Positions 1 through 10,535 are shown, numbered from the stretch's first letter. The stretch: DNA of 64,000 bases from Zea mays (GCF_902167145.1 NC_050099.1:10926434-10990433); one strand, 5' to 3'. Translations and numbers: made by a program. Notes: generated by a model not told the origin, from the letters alone.

Positions 1-3000
1 TAGGATGGCTTATTAGAGAGGGCTTCCATGACATGGTTACTTCGATTTGGCAAAAAGAAAATAAAGGAGAAACCGCTATACAGATATGGCAGAACAAGAT
101 TAGGGTCCTTTGGCAATATCTAAGGGGGTGGGCAAAGAACTCAGCAGGGTTAATAAAAAAAGAGAAGCAACAACTATCAGAGCTGATTGATGACCTCGAT
201 AAAAAAGTGGAATTTACTTACTTATCGCCTAATGAGTTGAATACTAAAGCTTTTGCTAATGATAGACTTGCCAGTATTTTGAGAGAGGAAGAAATTCGTC
301 ACTTCCAGAGGGCTAAAGTCAAACACCTCCTTGAAGGGAACGATAACACAAAATATTTCCATTTAGTGGCTAACGGCAAGCACCGGAGACAAAGGATTTA
401 TTCTTTGGAGAATGATGACGGCACCTGTATAGTTGATGAGGAAGAGCTTAAAATCACATAACGAATTACTACAAAAACCTCTTTGGGAAGCCAAACGCAA
501 CATCGATCGAACTTGATGAATCTATTATCCATGACATACCTCAAGTTTCGGATCCAGAGAATGAAATTTTAACTGCTAATTTTACTATGGATGAAGTTAA
601 AAAGGCGGTATTTAATATGGAACATAATAAGGCTCCTAGCCCTGATGGCTTTCCAGGTGAGTTTTATCAAGTTTTCTAGGAAGTTATTAAGTATGATTTG
701 TTTGCGTTGTTTGAGGACTTTCATAGAAATTCTTTACCGGTTCATAGCTTAAATTTTGGAGTTATTACTCTAATCCCAAAGAAAAACAACACAACTAAAA
801 TCCAGGACTACAGACCTATTTGCTTACTTAATGTTTCATTCAAAATCATCACTAAAGTTCTTACAAATCGAATAGGTCTAGTAGCAGACAGAATTGTCAG
901 CCCCTCTCAGACAGCTTTTATGTCCGGTCAGAATATTCTTGAAGGGGTTATTATTCTTCACGACTCTATTCATGAACTACAGAGGAAAAAGTTAGATGGA
1001 GTTATTCTTAAATTAGACTTCGAGAAAGCTTACGATAAAGTAAAATGGAAGTTTCTACAACAAGTGATGTGTATGAAGGGTTTCTCTCCATCTTGGTGCG
1101 CCTGGATCCAAACAATAGTTTCTGGAGGTCATGTTAGAGTTAAAGTAAATGATGGTGTATGTCCTTTTTTGGTACTTACAAGGGCCTTCGTCAGGGGGAT
1201 ACTTTGTCGCCAATATTATTCAATATTGTTGTTGATATGTTGGCAATTCTATTCACAAGAGCGACAGAGGAAAATCAATTCAAAGGTATTGTTCCGCATT
1301 TGATTTCGGGGGGTTTATCTATCCTTCAGTATGCCGATGATACGATGGTTTTCTTAGATCATAATCTGGAGTATGCTCGGAACATCAAACTTCTTTTAAC
1401 TCTTTTTGAGCAAATGTCTGGATTAAAAATAGATTTCCATAAAAGTGAGTTATTATGTTATGGGTTGGCTAAGGAATATGATTTGCATTACTCACTTATA
1501 TTTGGATGTGGAATTGGGTCAATGCCTTTCAAATACCTTGGAATTCCTATGACTCATAGAAGATTGAGAAAGTGACTGATAGGGTGTTATAGACTGATTT
1601 GAAAAGAGGCTTAGTACATGGAAGGCCAAATTCCTTACTTACTTAATTCAGTGTTAAGTAGTATGCCTATCTTTATGATGTCTTTCTTTGAGATTCCGGT
1701 AGGCGTCTTGAAGAAACTTAATGTTATTCGATCCAGATTCTTTTGGCAGGGAGGAAGCAGTAAAACGAGATATAGGCTAGCCAGGTGGCATATTGTTTGT
1801 CAACCCAAAGCGTTATGAGGCTTAGGTGTCTCTAATCTGGCTTTAAAAAAATATTAGCTTACTCAGCAAATGGCTATTTAAATTACTCAATGAGGAGGGG
1901 AGGTGGCAACAGCTACTTAAAAACAAATACTTAGGAGATAAATCTCTTACTCAAATATCTAGAAGACCGGACGATTCACACTTCTGGTCAGGTCTAATGA
2001 ATATTAAGGATCAATTTCTTAGATGGGGTCACTTTCAAGTGAGGAATGGTCATGCTACCAAATTCTGGAAGGATATATGGTTAACCAGTCGACCTCGTAG
2101 TGAGCAATTCCCGAACCTTTTTAATATAGTGCGTAACAAATCGGCCTTGTTGTAGACATCTTTTCAGATACAAATTTTAATTTATCTTTTCGACGATCAA
2201 TTAGGAGAATTAAAATGGTGGAATGGCACAACTTGTTAAACTTGCTAACTACGGTTACTCTGAATCCAGCTAGGGACAATTTTGTTTGGGACGGTCATAA
2301 GAATGGAATTTTCTCTATCCAATCGATGTACCATCTTTTGATGAATAATCCTAACAGTAATCGAAGTAAGATGCTTTGGAGACTAAAGCTAACTCTGAAA
2401 ATAAAAGTTTTTTTGTGGAATTTACGTCGGGGAGCGATCCTCACTAAAGATAATTTAGCTAGAAGGCGTTGGAATGGTAGCTTGACCTGTAGCTTTTGCA
2501 ACAACAATGAGAGTATGCATCATCTCTTTTTGATTATTACATTGCCAAAAGTATATGGAGAATAATTTACTTTGCTTTAAAAATAGACATGCCCATTAGC
2601 ATTAATCATATTATCGGGTCTTGGGAATCTAATAATGCTCTGGCTTACAAAAAATTATTACTGACTAGAATATCAGCTTTATTTTGGTCCATCTGGCTCT
2701 GTCGAAACGAGGTGATGTTTAATCATAAACCAATACCATCAATTGTGCAGGTTATTTTCAGGGTTACTTACTAGTTTAGATTCTGGAGACTTCTACAGAA
2801 GGAGGAAAAGCACCAACAAATTCTCGATGTTTGTCGAGCTTTGGAGGTGGTGGCGATGGAAGTCTTTGCCATTCATGGATGGCGCTCGAATGCAAGAATT
2901 GAAGATGGCTAGTGTTTTCTATAGTCATGGCATTTTGTTTTCTTTGAGTTAGTTTAATTATTCAAGCAACTGCTCTATGGTACAATAATCGTCATGTATT

Positions 3001-3055
3001 GGTTGTACGCATTTTTATGCTAAAGCCGGAACTCTTGTTTCCATAATAAAAAAAA
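1..3055 (+). mobile_element. L1-type LINE, 3' part, decayed
   Basis: This is a non-LTR retrotransposon that enters from the left edge of the window. The readable part starts between the endonuclease and reverse transcriptase domains, runs through RT and the C-terminal zinc-binding region, and ends in a short TAATAAAAAAAA-type tail at about 3045-3055. The A-rich tail and lack of LTRs fit the plant L1 clade. Several frameshifts and stops show it is dead. The 5' end and left target duplication lie outside the window, so element length and insertion site cannot be read. Confidence 0.85.
33..2774 (+). pseudogene. LINE ORF2 reverse transcriptase remnant
   Basis: These are broken pieces of one ORF2 polyprotein that would copy LINE RNA at a nicked target. 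Segment 33-461 is the linker before RT. The 698-1303 segment contains LIPKKN, YRPICLLN and a LKLDFEKAYD motif typical of plant L1 RT. The frame then shifts, and 1159-1575 carries the GLRQGDTLSP and QYADDTMVF blocks, so the catalytic aspartates are still visible. Segments 1618-1818 and 2215-2565 carry the post-RT region and a zf-RVT-like domain (SFCNNNESMHHLF), and 2589-2774 is the C-terminal end. At least four frameshifts or stops separate the pieces. Family assignment is firm; activity is excluded. Confidence 0.85.
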
Positions 3056-3317
3056 GCTCTGAGCAAACAAGCTCAGCTGAAACAGCCCCTTCAACAATTT
3101 TTATTAGAGCAGTTGCTGAAACTTTGTGTGGTGGCTTGTCTACCGAGCTCTTCCTTGGAACCAGAATGTTGAAAACCCCAAGACCCTCCCCTGCCAGGCC
3201 ACAAAACTGTGTTGTTGGTTTTGGACCATGGAGGAGTGGACACTGATTTGTGAAGTGATCCTCCTCACAGATAACACATCACACAATATTCTTCTTTTTG
3301 GCAGCAGGTTCAATGAT
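3056..3317 (-). pseudogene. CCHC zinc-knuckle protein fragment
   Basis: Reading the minus strand from about 3317 gives one frame with a zinc knuckle, CVICEEDHFTNQC (spacing C-x2-C-x4-H-x4-C), followed by CPLLHGPKPT and a stretch that matches the grass zf-CCHC_4/DUF4283-type retroelement-associated proteins as I remember them. An in-frame TGA lies just before the first cysteine. The fragment is cut on one side by the LINE tail and on the other by the RT end of the gypsy remnant. It is too short to assign to an element type with certainty. Confidence 0.55.
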
Positions 3318-3982
3318 CGCTTAAACGTTGAAGTACTATGTGGAGGTGGCTAGCATGATCTTCTTCGTTCTCGGAATACACTAATATATCATCAATGAAT
3401 ACCATCACAAACTTGTCAAGCTCGGGAATGAAGATTGTATTCATGAGGTACATGAAATAAGCGGGGGCATTTGTGAGTTCGAAAAACATAACCATATATT
3501 CTTAAAGTCCATATCAGGTGGAGAAAGGCGTCTTCGGTACATCACTTGTTCGAACCTTGATCTGATGATAGCCAGAGCAAAGATCTATTTTGGAAAAAAT
3601 GCTCTAGCTCTAGCTAATTGACCAAAAAGAACATAAATACGAGGTAAAGGATACTTATTTTTTATGGTTACCATATTGAGAGGGTGGTAATCTACACACA
3701 GCCTTAAGCTTCCATCCTTATTTTTCACAAATAGGGTTGGGCAACCCTAGGGTGAAGTGTAGGTCAAATGAACCCCTTGTCTAGCAGTTCTTGCAATTGT
3801 TTCTTCAATTCTGCTAGTTCAATTGGTGACATCTGGTAGGGTCTTTTTGAGATAGCTCCAGTGCTTGGATGTAGCTCAATCATGAACTTGATATCCCTAT
3901 CGTGCGACATTCCTAACAAATCTTCTAAGAAGACATTGGGATACTCGTGTACCACATGAATCTCTTCTAATTGGGATTCCAC
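3310..3982 (-). pseudogene. gypsy pol (RT) fragment
   Basis: Two RT pieces are visible. The upstream one (3982-3764) contains the pre-RT block with [17 protein letters not shown], a Ty3 signature. The downstream one (3495-3310) has [15 protein letters not shown] and the catalytic FIDDILVYS motif. The roughly 270 bases between them can be followed only across several frameshifts and stops. RNase H and integrase are absent, because the element is cut at about 3318. The gene would have encoded the polymerase of a Ty3/gypsy element; it is now a pseudogene. Confidence 0.75.
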
Positions 3983-5336
3983 TATTGATAAGGCACATTA
4001 TTTGGTGCATTTCTAGCTAGGCAGGTACAAGGTAAGCACCCCATATACATGTGAATTAATGTCAAGCACACGGGCTACTATGTCTAGCACTACTTGATGT
4101 TTAGTCACCAGTCTACACCTTCCAAACCCAAGACAATGAGGTCTATGTTTCAGATAAAGAAAATACCCATCATCACTGGAGCTCCCTCTGGTAGGTCAGC
4201 GAGTGTAGTGAAGTTGAGCCTTCCCTACCTGACTTATATCATCTGCTTCTTGCCTTTGTTCTTATTCGAAACTTGTCCTTGCTTCTGCCTGTTCTGAGGG
4301 CATTCCTTTGCATAGTGATTAGGGCTTCCATAGGTAAAACATTTGTTTCCATTCCCCTGGCTATTTTGCTGGGGAACATTCTAGTTGGTACCTTGGGGTG
4401 CGAAATTTGGGAAACGGTTACTGCCTTGCTGCTGAGGCGGTCAAATCACCCAACGACCTTGTTGTTGAGCTTGCGGGGGTCCTCTATTCTAGGTGTTGAA
4501 CACAATCTTGTACCTTCGAGCATGAGCCTGCGATGGTGTTGCAAGAGTCTTTCTCTTCTTTTAGTCTGATGTGCTATGATACAATCCTCTTGAGATATAG
4601 CAAGGTTCACCAAATCATTGTAAGTCTCTGCTCTGACAGTGTCCAGTCATTCCTTTAGCTTAGTGCTGAGCCCATGTTAGAAACAATCCCTCTTCTTCAC
4701 GTCCGTGTTAGCATGATACCCAACATATTGGCACATGTTGTTGAAAGCGTGTGCATATTGATGGACAATACGATTTCCATGCATTAAATCCAAGAATTCA
4801 TTTAATTTCCTTTCCAGCAATCCTTCCGGTATGTGATGACCCCAGAATGCTATCTTAAACTCCTCCCAAGTTACCACATGATCGGCGAGCAATATTGCGT
4901 GGTAGTTGTCCCACCATAACCTGACTGACTTGTGGAGTTGTTGTGCTGTGAACCTCGCCTTATTTGCATCTGCGCAAGCTGCTATCAAAAGAGTAAATTT
5001 GGACTCAATGACACGGATCTAGACATCCGCGTCCAAAGGCTCTTCTATCTTGCTGAAAAGCAGTGGCTAGATGCTTAAGAAATCCTGATAGCTAGCCACT
5101 TGCTGTTGGTTCTTGTGGTTATTATTCTCACTTTGCTGCTGCTGTTGCAGCTGTTGTTGTATCAGTTGAAGAAGAAGCTCTATTTGATGTGCCATGATGG
5201 CCTACATAGTGGGAGGTGGCGGTGGGGGCTGCTAGTCTTGAACGCTACGATTTCTTCCTGCCATCTGAAATTTGGATTCCTTCCATTAGTCATATTATCC
5301 ATGGCTTGTAATGAAACTCAAGGTAAATGCAGATAT
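3318..5336 (-). mobile_element. old Ty3/gypsy remnant, internal part
   Basis: On the minus strand the order gag, zinc knuckle, RT is readable between about 5330 and 3318, which is the gene order of a Ty3/gypsy (probably chromovirus/Tekay-type) element. The CACTA element at 5337 interrupts it, and further decayed coding sequence in the same orientation resumes beyond 8470. No LTR could be paired. Frameshifts are frequent, so this is among the oldest layers in the window. Confidence 0.7.
4270..5333 (-). pseudogene. gypsy gag fragment
   Basis: The segment 4988-4677 reads as a retrotransposon gag capsid domain, with LWWDNYHAI, VTWEEFKIAF and LNEFLDLMHG. Upstream a glutamine-rich stretch (about 5100-5200) resembles the N-terminal region of such proteins. 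The zinc knuckle at 4341-4310 reads CFTYGSPNHYAKEC: the second zinc-binding cysteine has become tyrosine. The protein would have packaged element RNA. It is broken downstream of 4677, and its N-terminal side is cut by the CACTA insertion at 5337. Confidence 0.75.
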
Positions 5337-5640
5337 CACTACAGGAAAAGCCTAAATTTTCGTGGGCCGGTATATTTTCGTCGGCCGGCCCACGAAAATA
5401 AGGAAGTTATTTTCGTCGGCCTAGTGGCCGACGAATATAATACGTATTTTCGTGGGCCCATTAATATTTTCGTTGGCAAGCCCACGAAAATACAAAAATT
5501 ATTTTCGTCGGTCACTAGGCCGACGAAAATAAGCTGTATTTTCGTGGGCCGAGGCCAAACCAACGAAAATACGTCGTTGACCGACCACTATTTTCGTCGG
5601 CCTCACTGAGGCCGACGAAAATAGTGGCCCTACATCGTCG
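5337..5640. repeat. CACTA left subterminal palindrome array
   Basis: Repeated units of the form TATTTTCGTCGGCC and its complement GGCCGACGAAAATA occur in both orientations, many as immediate palindromes separated by a few bases. Variants have CGTGGGCC in place of CGTCGGCC. In characterised CACTA elements such subterminal repeats are binding sites for the TNPA-type protein. Their role here is inferred from position and form. Confidence 0.85.
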
Positions 5641-6165
5641 GCCTCAGCCTTCTCTCGCTCGTTTCAAACTGTTCTTTCACCGACCTCGCCGCGCCGCCGC
5701 ACGCCGCCCCCCACCCACGACGCCGCCCCACAGCAGCGCCGCCGCACGCCAACGCCACCGCCGAGCCCCACGCCGCCCAAGCTCCCGCGCCGCCCGGCCC
5801 CCACGACGCCGCCCGAAGAGCTCCCGCGCCCCTCGCCGCCGCGCCTGCACGCCTGCACGCCGCGCTGCTCGCCTGCACGCCGCCCCTGCAGCCGCGCCCC
5901 TCGCCGCCCGCCCCTGCACGCCGCGCCCCTCGCCCCTGCACGCCTGCCGAGCCCCACGCCCGCCCCGCCGAGCCCCACGTCGCCGCACGCCGCACGCGGC
6001 CCGCGCGCCCTCGCCCGCCCGCGAAGAAGAGAGCCCACCGTCCGCGAAGGGAGCCCGTGGCCGCCGTCGCGAAGAAGAGAGCCCGCCGTCCGTCCACGCC
6101 GCGCTCGCCGTTCGTCCACGCCGCGCCCGCCATCCGTCCACGCCACCCTCGTTCACCGCGGTGAG
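5640..6165. other. GC-rich low-complexity block inside CACTA
   Basis: About 500 bp of very GC-rich sequence is built from short degenerate repeats around CGCCGC, CGCACGCC and GCCCCTGCA. All reading frames stay open for long distances here, giving Ala/Arg/Pro-rich translations on both strands, so open frames are not evidence of coding. It could be the element's promoter and leader (CpG-rich) or captured host DNA. I see no domain. Confidence 0.6.
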
Positions 6166-6761
6166 CCTCCCCATATATAATATTGTTTGTAAGATTGTTT
6201 GTAAGATTGTTATCACACCACATTTGATGCTCATGGCAGTCGTGGCGGCCGTGGCGTGCCGTGCGCGTGCCGTGGCGGCCGTGACGAGCCTCTGTCTTAT
6301 GGTTGTGCCATTGGCGTATAGGGCACTTCTACCTTATGGTTGTGTCATTGCATTCTTTGTCTAATCCTCAATGTGAATCTGGTTATGCTCTTGTTAACTG
6401 GGATTTTTAATCTCATTGCTATTGCAGTACACTTAATGTGAATGTTATTTGTCTTTTGTTTAATTAGCCTTTCAAATGGACGGTGATCGGAGGGTGATGT
6501 CTTTTGTTTAATCTCCGAGATATTTTTTAATGTTTAGAGTTTAGTTTTAATCGTTAACCATAGCGAACCGTATGCGTCACCCGTTCGGGAACGGCGAACG
6601 TCACATTGGCTTGTGAGGTTCGCCGTTCCGGAATTGTCCACGTATTTTGGACAGCCTGAGAGTGTAGGCCGATGCTTGTGATTTGTGACATGTGCCTTAC
6701 GATTAACGTGGAATTTCGGTTGTGTAACCCAGTTGTTCTCCAACTCTAACTTTCTTTGCAG

Positions 6762-7848
6762 AATGCATATGGGGAGGAAATGACTCAACGCCATGGGCCT
6801 GATTTCGACTGGATGCATTCAGACTTAGATGCCTCGGTGTTGTACCACAGTGGTGGGGGTAGAAAGCATGGCAGGTGAGGTGGTTGTCTTTGATTCGACA
6901 ATTTCATTAACAAGAATGTGTCCACTTAATGGCTCAACTATGTGTATCATGCAGGTTTGCCTTTGGCACCGGCGTTGTGGAGTACAACAGGACCATAGGT
7001 CAAGGGAAGGCATCGTCTTCGGCAGGGAGTTCTTGCTCCTCCAAGTCTGCTCGAGAGGCTCAGCTGGAGGAGGAGACTCGGGCAGCACAGGAGCAGGCTC
7101 GAGCAGCACAGGAGCAGGCTCGAGCAGCGCAGGAGCAGGTCGGACAGCTGACGCAGTATATGACTTCTTATTTTCAGGTAATTCGTCTATCTCATCACGT
7201 GTCATTGAATTCAAAGTATAGTGTTGCGATTCTAACGTTTCATCCATTTGCAGGAAATGACTACTCGACTCGGCCCTGATATGAACTTGCCCGCTTTTCA
7301 CCCTCCCTAGGTAACACTATCTGAACACTTCAATTCCATAGCAACTCTTTGTTTATTATCAAAAATGGCTCGTAGGCACAAGGATGGGGACAGTGGCCAG
7401 GACAAGCTCCAGCGTCGCAGCCACAGTGGACCGGTGTTGGGTGGACGCAGGCACCTCCAGGCACTTGGACGCCTCCACCACCCCAAGGATCGCAGCTATT
7501 TCAAGTGTGGATGGCACCGCCACCGACGGGGTGGGTGCCACCACCTCAGGGGTGGCCAGCACAACAGTACCCGTGGATGCATGCACAACCTCCTTATCAC
7601 CATGGATCACAGGTGACGTTCCATGTTTAGTTTTATGCAAATAGTGACCAAACATAGCCAGTATAGGTATAGGGATAGCAAAACACAGCCTTATTTGAAT
7701 GATTGATGAATTGCAGGGTTCAGCGTCACATGCTCAGGAGGGTGCTGTCAACGTCCACGACTTCCTCGTCCATGGTTCTGGAGGGAGTGGACACCTTCCT
7801 GGCGGTGGAGGAGGGAGTGGCCAAAACTCCCACAGCCCGCAGGAGTGA
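6762..7848 (+). pseudogene. CACTA Transposase_24-like gene, C-terminal exons
   Basis: Five exon-like blocks join in one frame at canonical GT-AG sites: 6762-6874, 6955-7177, 7254-7310, 7376-7612 and 7717-7848. The first two encode QRHGPDFDWM, YHSGGGRKHGR and FAFGTGVVEYN, a block I recognise from plant Ptta/En/Spm accessory proteins. Exon 2 continues with three repeats of RAAQEQA, a coiled-coil heptad. Exon 4 is rich in Pro, Trp and Gln (WGQWPGQAPA, PPPPQGS). Exon 5 ends in a Gly/Ser/His-rich tail at TGA 7846-7848. A TAG occupies the last codon of exon 3 (7308-7310), the only in-frame stop. The upstream DNA-binding core is absent, so the gene is 5'-truncated. It probably once bound the subterminal repeats. 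Confidence 0.7.
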
Positions 7849-8118
7849 TTAGTGAGTAGTGAGTTTGTTTGAAACTATGGACTTATGGTATTGAAACTAT
7901 GTATGGACTATGGACTTATGGACTATGGACTATTTATGTATATGTGAATGTGTTTTGTGATATGTATATGTCAATGTGTTTTGTGATATGTATATGTGAA
8001 TGTGTTTTGTGAATTATGTATTTTGATTGTGAATCTGTATATATGTGAATTGTGATATTGTGTATTTTGCTGTGAATTATTAATAGGTGCAGAAAAATCT
8101 GTTTTGGGGGGGGGGGGA

Positions 8119-8467
8119 ACCATCAATTTTCGTCGGCCTCGGTGGTGGCCGACGAAAATATCCTAGGAACATATTTTCGTCGGCCATCAGCAGGCCGACG
8201 AAAATAGCCTGGGCACGTATTTTCGTCGGCCAGCACCGGGCCGACGAAAATAGTCAGTCGACCAATTATTTTCGTCGGCCTTGGAAAAGCCGACGAAAAT
8301 AGGTATTTTTCGTCGGTACCGACGGAAATAGGTGCCTATTTTCGTCGAACTTATTTTCGGCGGCTATTTTCGTCGGCCTGTCGCCGACGAAAATAGGTTA
8401 TTTTCGTCGGTTTAGGCTTATTTTCGTGGGCTTTTGGCCCACGAAAATTTAGGTGTTTCCTGTAGTG
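8119..8467. repeat. CACTA right subterminal palindrome array
   Basis: This block holds the same TTTTCGTCGGCC-type units as the left end, again arranged as inverted pairs, and finishes with the terminal inverted repeat. A run of about 13 G residues (8105-8118) sits just inside the array. The match between the two ends supports a single element with intact transposition signals. Confidence 0.85.
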
Positions 8468-8934
8468 TATGTTTAAGAAGTTCAATTACAAATCATGGAA
8501 AACGGGTTTATTATCCCAAATGACTTCGGTAATTCTGTGTAAGATCTTTGAATGCCAATCTTATTGTAATAGTAATGCAATTAATAGGGCGAATTCTAGA
8601 ATAACATCATTCTTGTTAAAGCTTCAAGCCAACCATGCACTTAGAGAATGTTTTATAAAAGATTCATCACCACAAAGGGTGCATTTCATGCAAAAGGGGT
8701 CACTCTATTCTAGCTAGCCTATTACATTCAGTTTCCAAAAGTTAGGCTACTTTGAGGAGTACACACACCCTACCTAGCTAATCTAGTTGTGGACTGAGGC
8801 GACACTCTCTACGGGGGAGAGTGGGGGTGGTCCCACAACTGGTGGGGGTCGTCAGGCCCCGCTACAGTATCCATACTGGAGACACCCTCTATCTCCTCGG
8901 TGTCCTCTTCTTCCACCTCTTCCATGGCATGGAT

Positions 8935-9974
8935 CTACTCCATCTGCGCGTCTATGGAAGCCTGATGCTCATGGTGCGTCTCTATATGCTCATTTGCATC
9001 ATCAAGCTCTATCTGGAGATCATGGAGTTGGTTCTCCAAAATCTCAATGGTGATACCCCGCTCATGCACCTCCTCTTGGAGCTGGTGGATTTGGGTACCC
9101 ATCTGCTCAATTTGCATGTCCTTCTCCACTAGCTCAGCAGATACGTCGACGACATACCCTTCCCTATCGCTGAGGGTGTGGCGGAAGGTCAGGGCAAGGG
9201 CGGTTAGCTGCACTTTTGCTTGACTCCGCACGACCTGTAAGCGGTGTTTTAAATGTCCGACTAAGGGCCTTAGCGGCGAGCTTTTGGATAAGCTATAAAG
9301 GCTATAACCGCGAGCTAATCCATTTAGCGGGGTTTTAAAAAAACATGATATAACTTTATAGATAGTTTAAATGTTCAATATTTGAATCTGAAAGTTCAAA
9401 CTAGTAGTTCAAATGTTCAATAATAAATCAACATACATGTAAATTCAATATTCAAAGACACATGTAAAAGTCATTTAACCACTACCTACCTAACAAACAT
9501 TAAGTTAGGGCATGCCCACAATTTGTTTTTGGGCCTCAATGTTTCAAAGGCTCGACCAGTAAAATAGATTGCATGTTTAGCAGCTAAATCGAGCTAATGT
9601 TGCGTATTTAGCGGGCTAAATAAGGCTATTAGCGGCTAATTTTGATTAGTGCTAAATAGTGCATCTCTTAGCTCCAGACCTCCTGAAAGGCTATAGCCGG
9701 CTAAATAGCTGCTATTAGTCGGCTATTTAAAACCTTGCCTGTAAGTGGTACAGTGCATTTATGCACCATACAAAGTGAGGACTGTCACCTTGGGGCAAAT
9801 GAGACATATTTCCTCCATGTGGTCCAAACAATCGAGCCACATGGGATCATCTCTCCTTTCCACAGGGAACAGTCCTACAAGGTGAATCGCCATCTCCATC
9901 AAATGGTGCCCACATAAAGTGGTGAGAACTTGCATGGCTGCGACCTCCCAAGTGTCATCGCGACGAAACCCCAT
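8935..9974 (-). pseudogene. coiled-coil reading frame upstream of gypsy gag, split by a MITE
   Basis: On the minus strand, 9974-9759 encodes DDTWEVAAMQVLTTLCGHH and a cysteine-containing stretch. After the MITE, 9231-8935 encodes a strongly heptad-patterned segment (QIEQMGTQIHQLQEEV, LENQLHDLQIELDDANEHI). Removing the MITE and one target copy brings a TTACAG/GT sequence to the junction, close to a stop at the end of the first part, so either a frameshift or an old splice acceptor separates the two halves. From memory, similar frames occur in grass gypsy-type elements ahead of gag. Here they fit the upstream continuation of the 3318-5336 remnant. Function is unknown. Confidence 0.45.
9242..9737. 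mobile_element. hAT-type MITE, 496 bp
   Basis: The 8-bp direct repeat CCTGTAAG occurs at 9234-9241 and 9738-9745 and exactly flanks the element. The termini are inverted repeats: GTTTTAAATGTCCGACTAA at the left matches the complement of the right end, which reads GTTTTAAATAGCCGACTAA. The interior is AT-rich with many CTAAATAG-type repeats and has no coding capacity. An 8-bp duplication is diagnostic for hAT-superfamily transposition. Confidence 0.85.
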
Positions 9975-10056
9975 GGTCTCGACATCGAGGGAAGGCCACT
10001 CCGGGTGCTGCGGGTAGGGGTGCTAGCGTGAGCTGCACACGACATCGAGACACCTA

Positions 10057-10249
10057 GGTGATGTTTGGTTCACGAAATGTAACGTACAGGGTAATGGTAA
10101 TGATTTACACTCGATTACGGACAGTAACAAATTTAAATAGTCCGGTATCAATTTTTAGTATGGTATCTGATTACGATTGGACTAAAACAAACATGATTTA
10201 ACGTTATCACTTACTCATTACGTTACAAATATTTGAACCAAACGGTACC
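10057..10249. mobile_element. Tourist-like (PIF/Harbinger) MITE, 193 bp
   Basis: The left end GGTGATGTTTGGTTC and the complement of the right end, GGTACCGTTTGGTTC, form a terminal inverted repeat. A 3-bp duplication CTA lies at 10054-10056 and 10250-10252. The interior folds back further (GTAACG on both arms). It has no coding capacity. The 3-bp duplication and the TGTTTGGTT-type terminus fit Tourist elements. Confidence 0.7.
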
Positions 10250-10392
10250 CTAGTGCTTCTCGAATTCCTACGTTGTGTAGTGGGGCAATAGGGCATAGCA
10301 TGCCAACCTCGGTACTCCGAAAACCCTATCACAGTAGTTGGGTCTAACATCTAGTAAAAGTAAAATGAAGTGAGGCTAGAAAAACAGTAAAA

Positions 10393-10535
10393 TCAAGCTA
10401 AGCCGAGCCTCCTCCTACATCTCGTTGATTGAGCGAGCCGAGTTCGATCAACTAAGCCGAGCCAAGCTGAGCCAACTTTTCAGGCTCACTAGAGGAGCAA
10501 GCCGAGCCAACCTCAGCTCATTTCCAACTCAGTTG
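10393..10535. repeat. AGCCGAGCC-type degenerate short repeats
   Basis: Repeated GAGCCGAGC and AGCCGAGCCAA words occur in both orientations between the Tourist MITE and the 3' end of SIP1. The pattern could be a foldback element, but clean ends and a target duplication were not found. Confidence 0.35.

Larger units (their letters stand above)
5337..8467 (+). mobile_element. complete CACTA (En/Spm-type) DNA transposon
   Basis: Both ends are in the window. The left terminus starts CACTACAGGAAA at 5337 and the right one ends TTTCCTGTAGTG at 8467. The inverted similarity extends about 30 bp with few mismatches. The 3-bp target duplication TAT is present at 5334-5336 and 8468-8470. Arrays of palindromic subterminal repeats flank a body with a GC-rich block and a spliced gene fragment of the plant Transposase_24 (Ptta/En/Spm) type. 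The TNP2-like transposase itself is missing, so this 3.1-kb copy is non-autonomous. It sits inside the older gypsy remnant. Confidence 0.92.

Noticed and set aside
5337..5640. Regularly spaced TTTTCGTCGGCC repeats as a CRISPR-like array
   Set aside because: The units are palindromic, unevenly spaced, present in both orientations at both ends of a CACTA transposon, and the genome is eukaryotic.
5624..6364. Long overlapping open frames on both strands (160-246 codons) in the GC-rich part of the CACTA element
   Set aside because: Low-complexity CGCC/GCAC repeats keep several frames open at once; translations are Ala/Arg/Pro strings with no domain.
10393..10535. AGCCGAGCC-rich block as a defined MITE
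   Set aside because: No terminal inverted repeat with a flanking duplication could be fixed; it is kept only as a low-confidence repeat.
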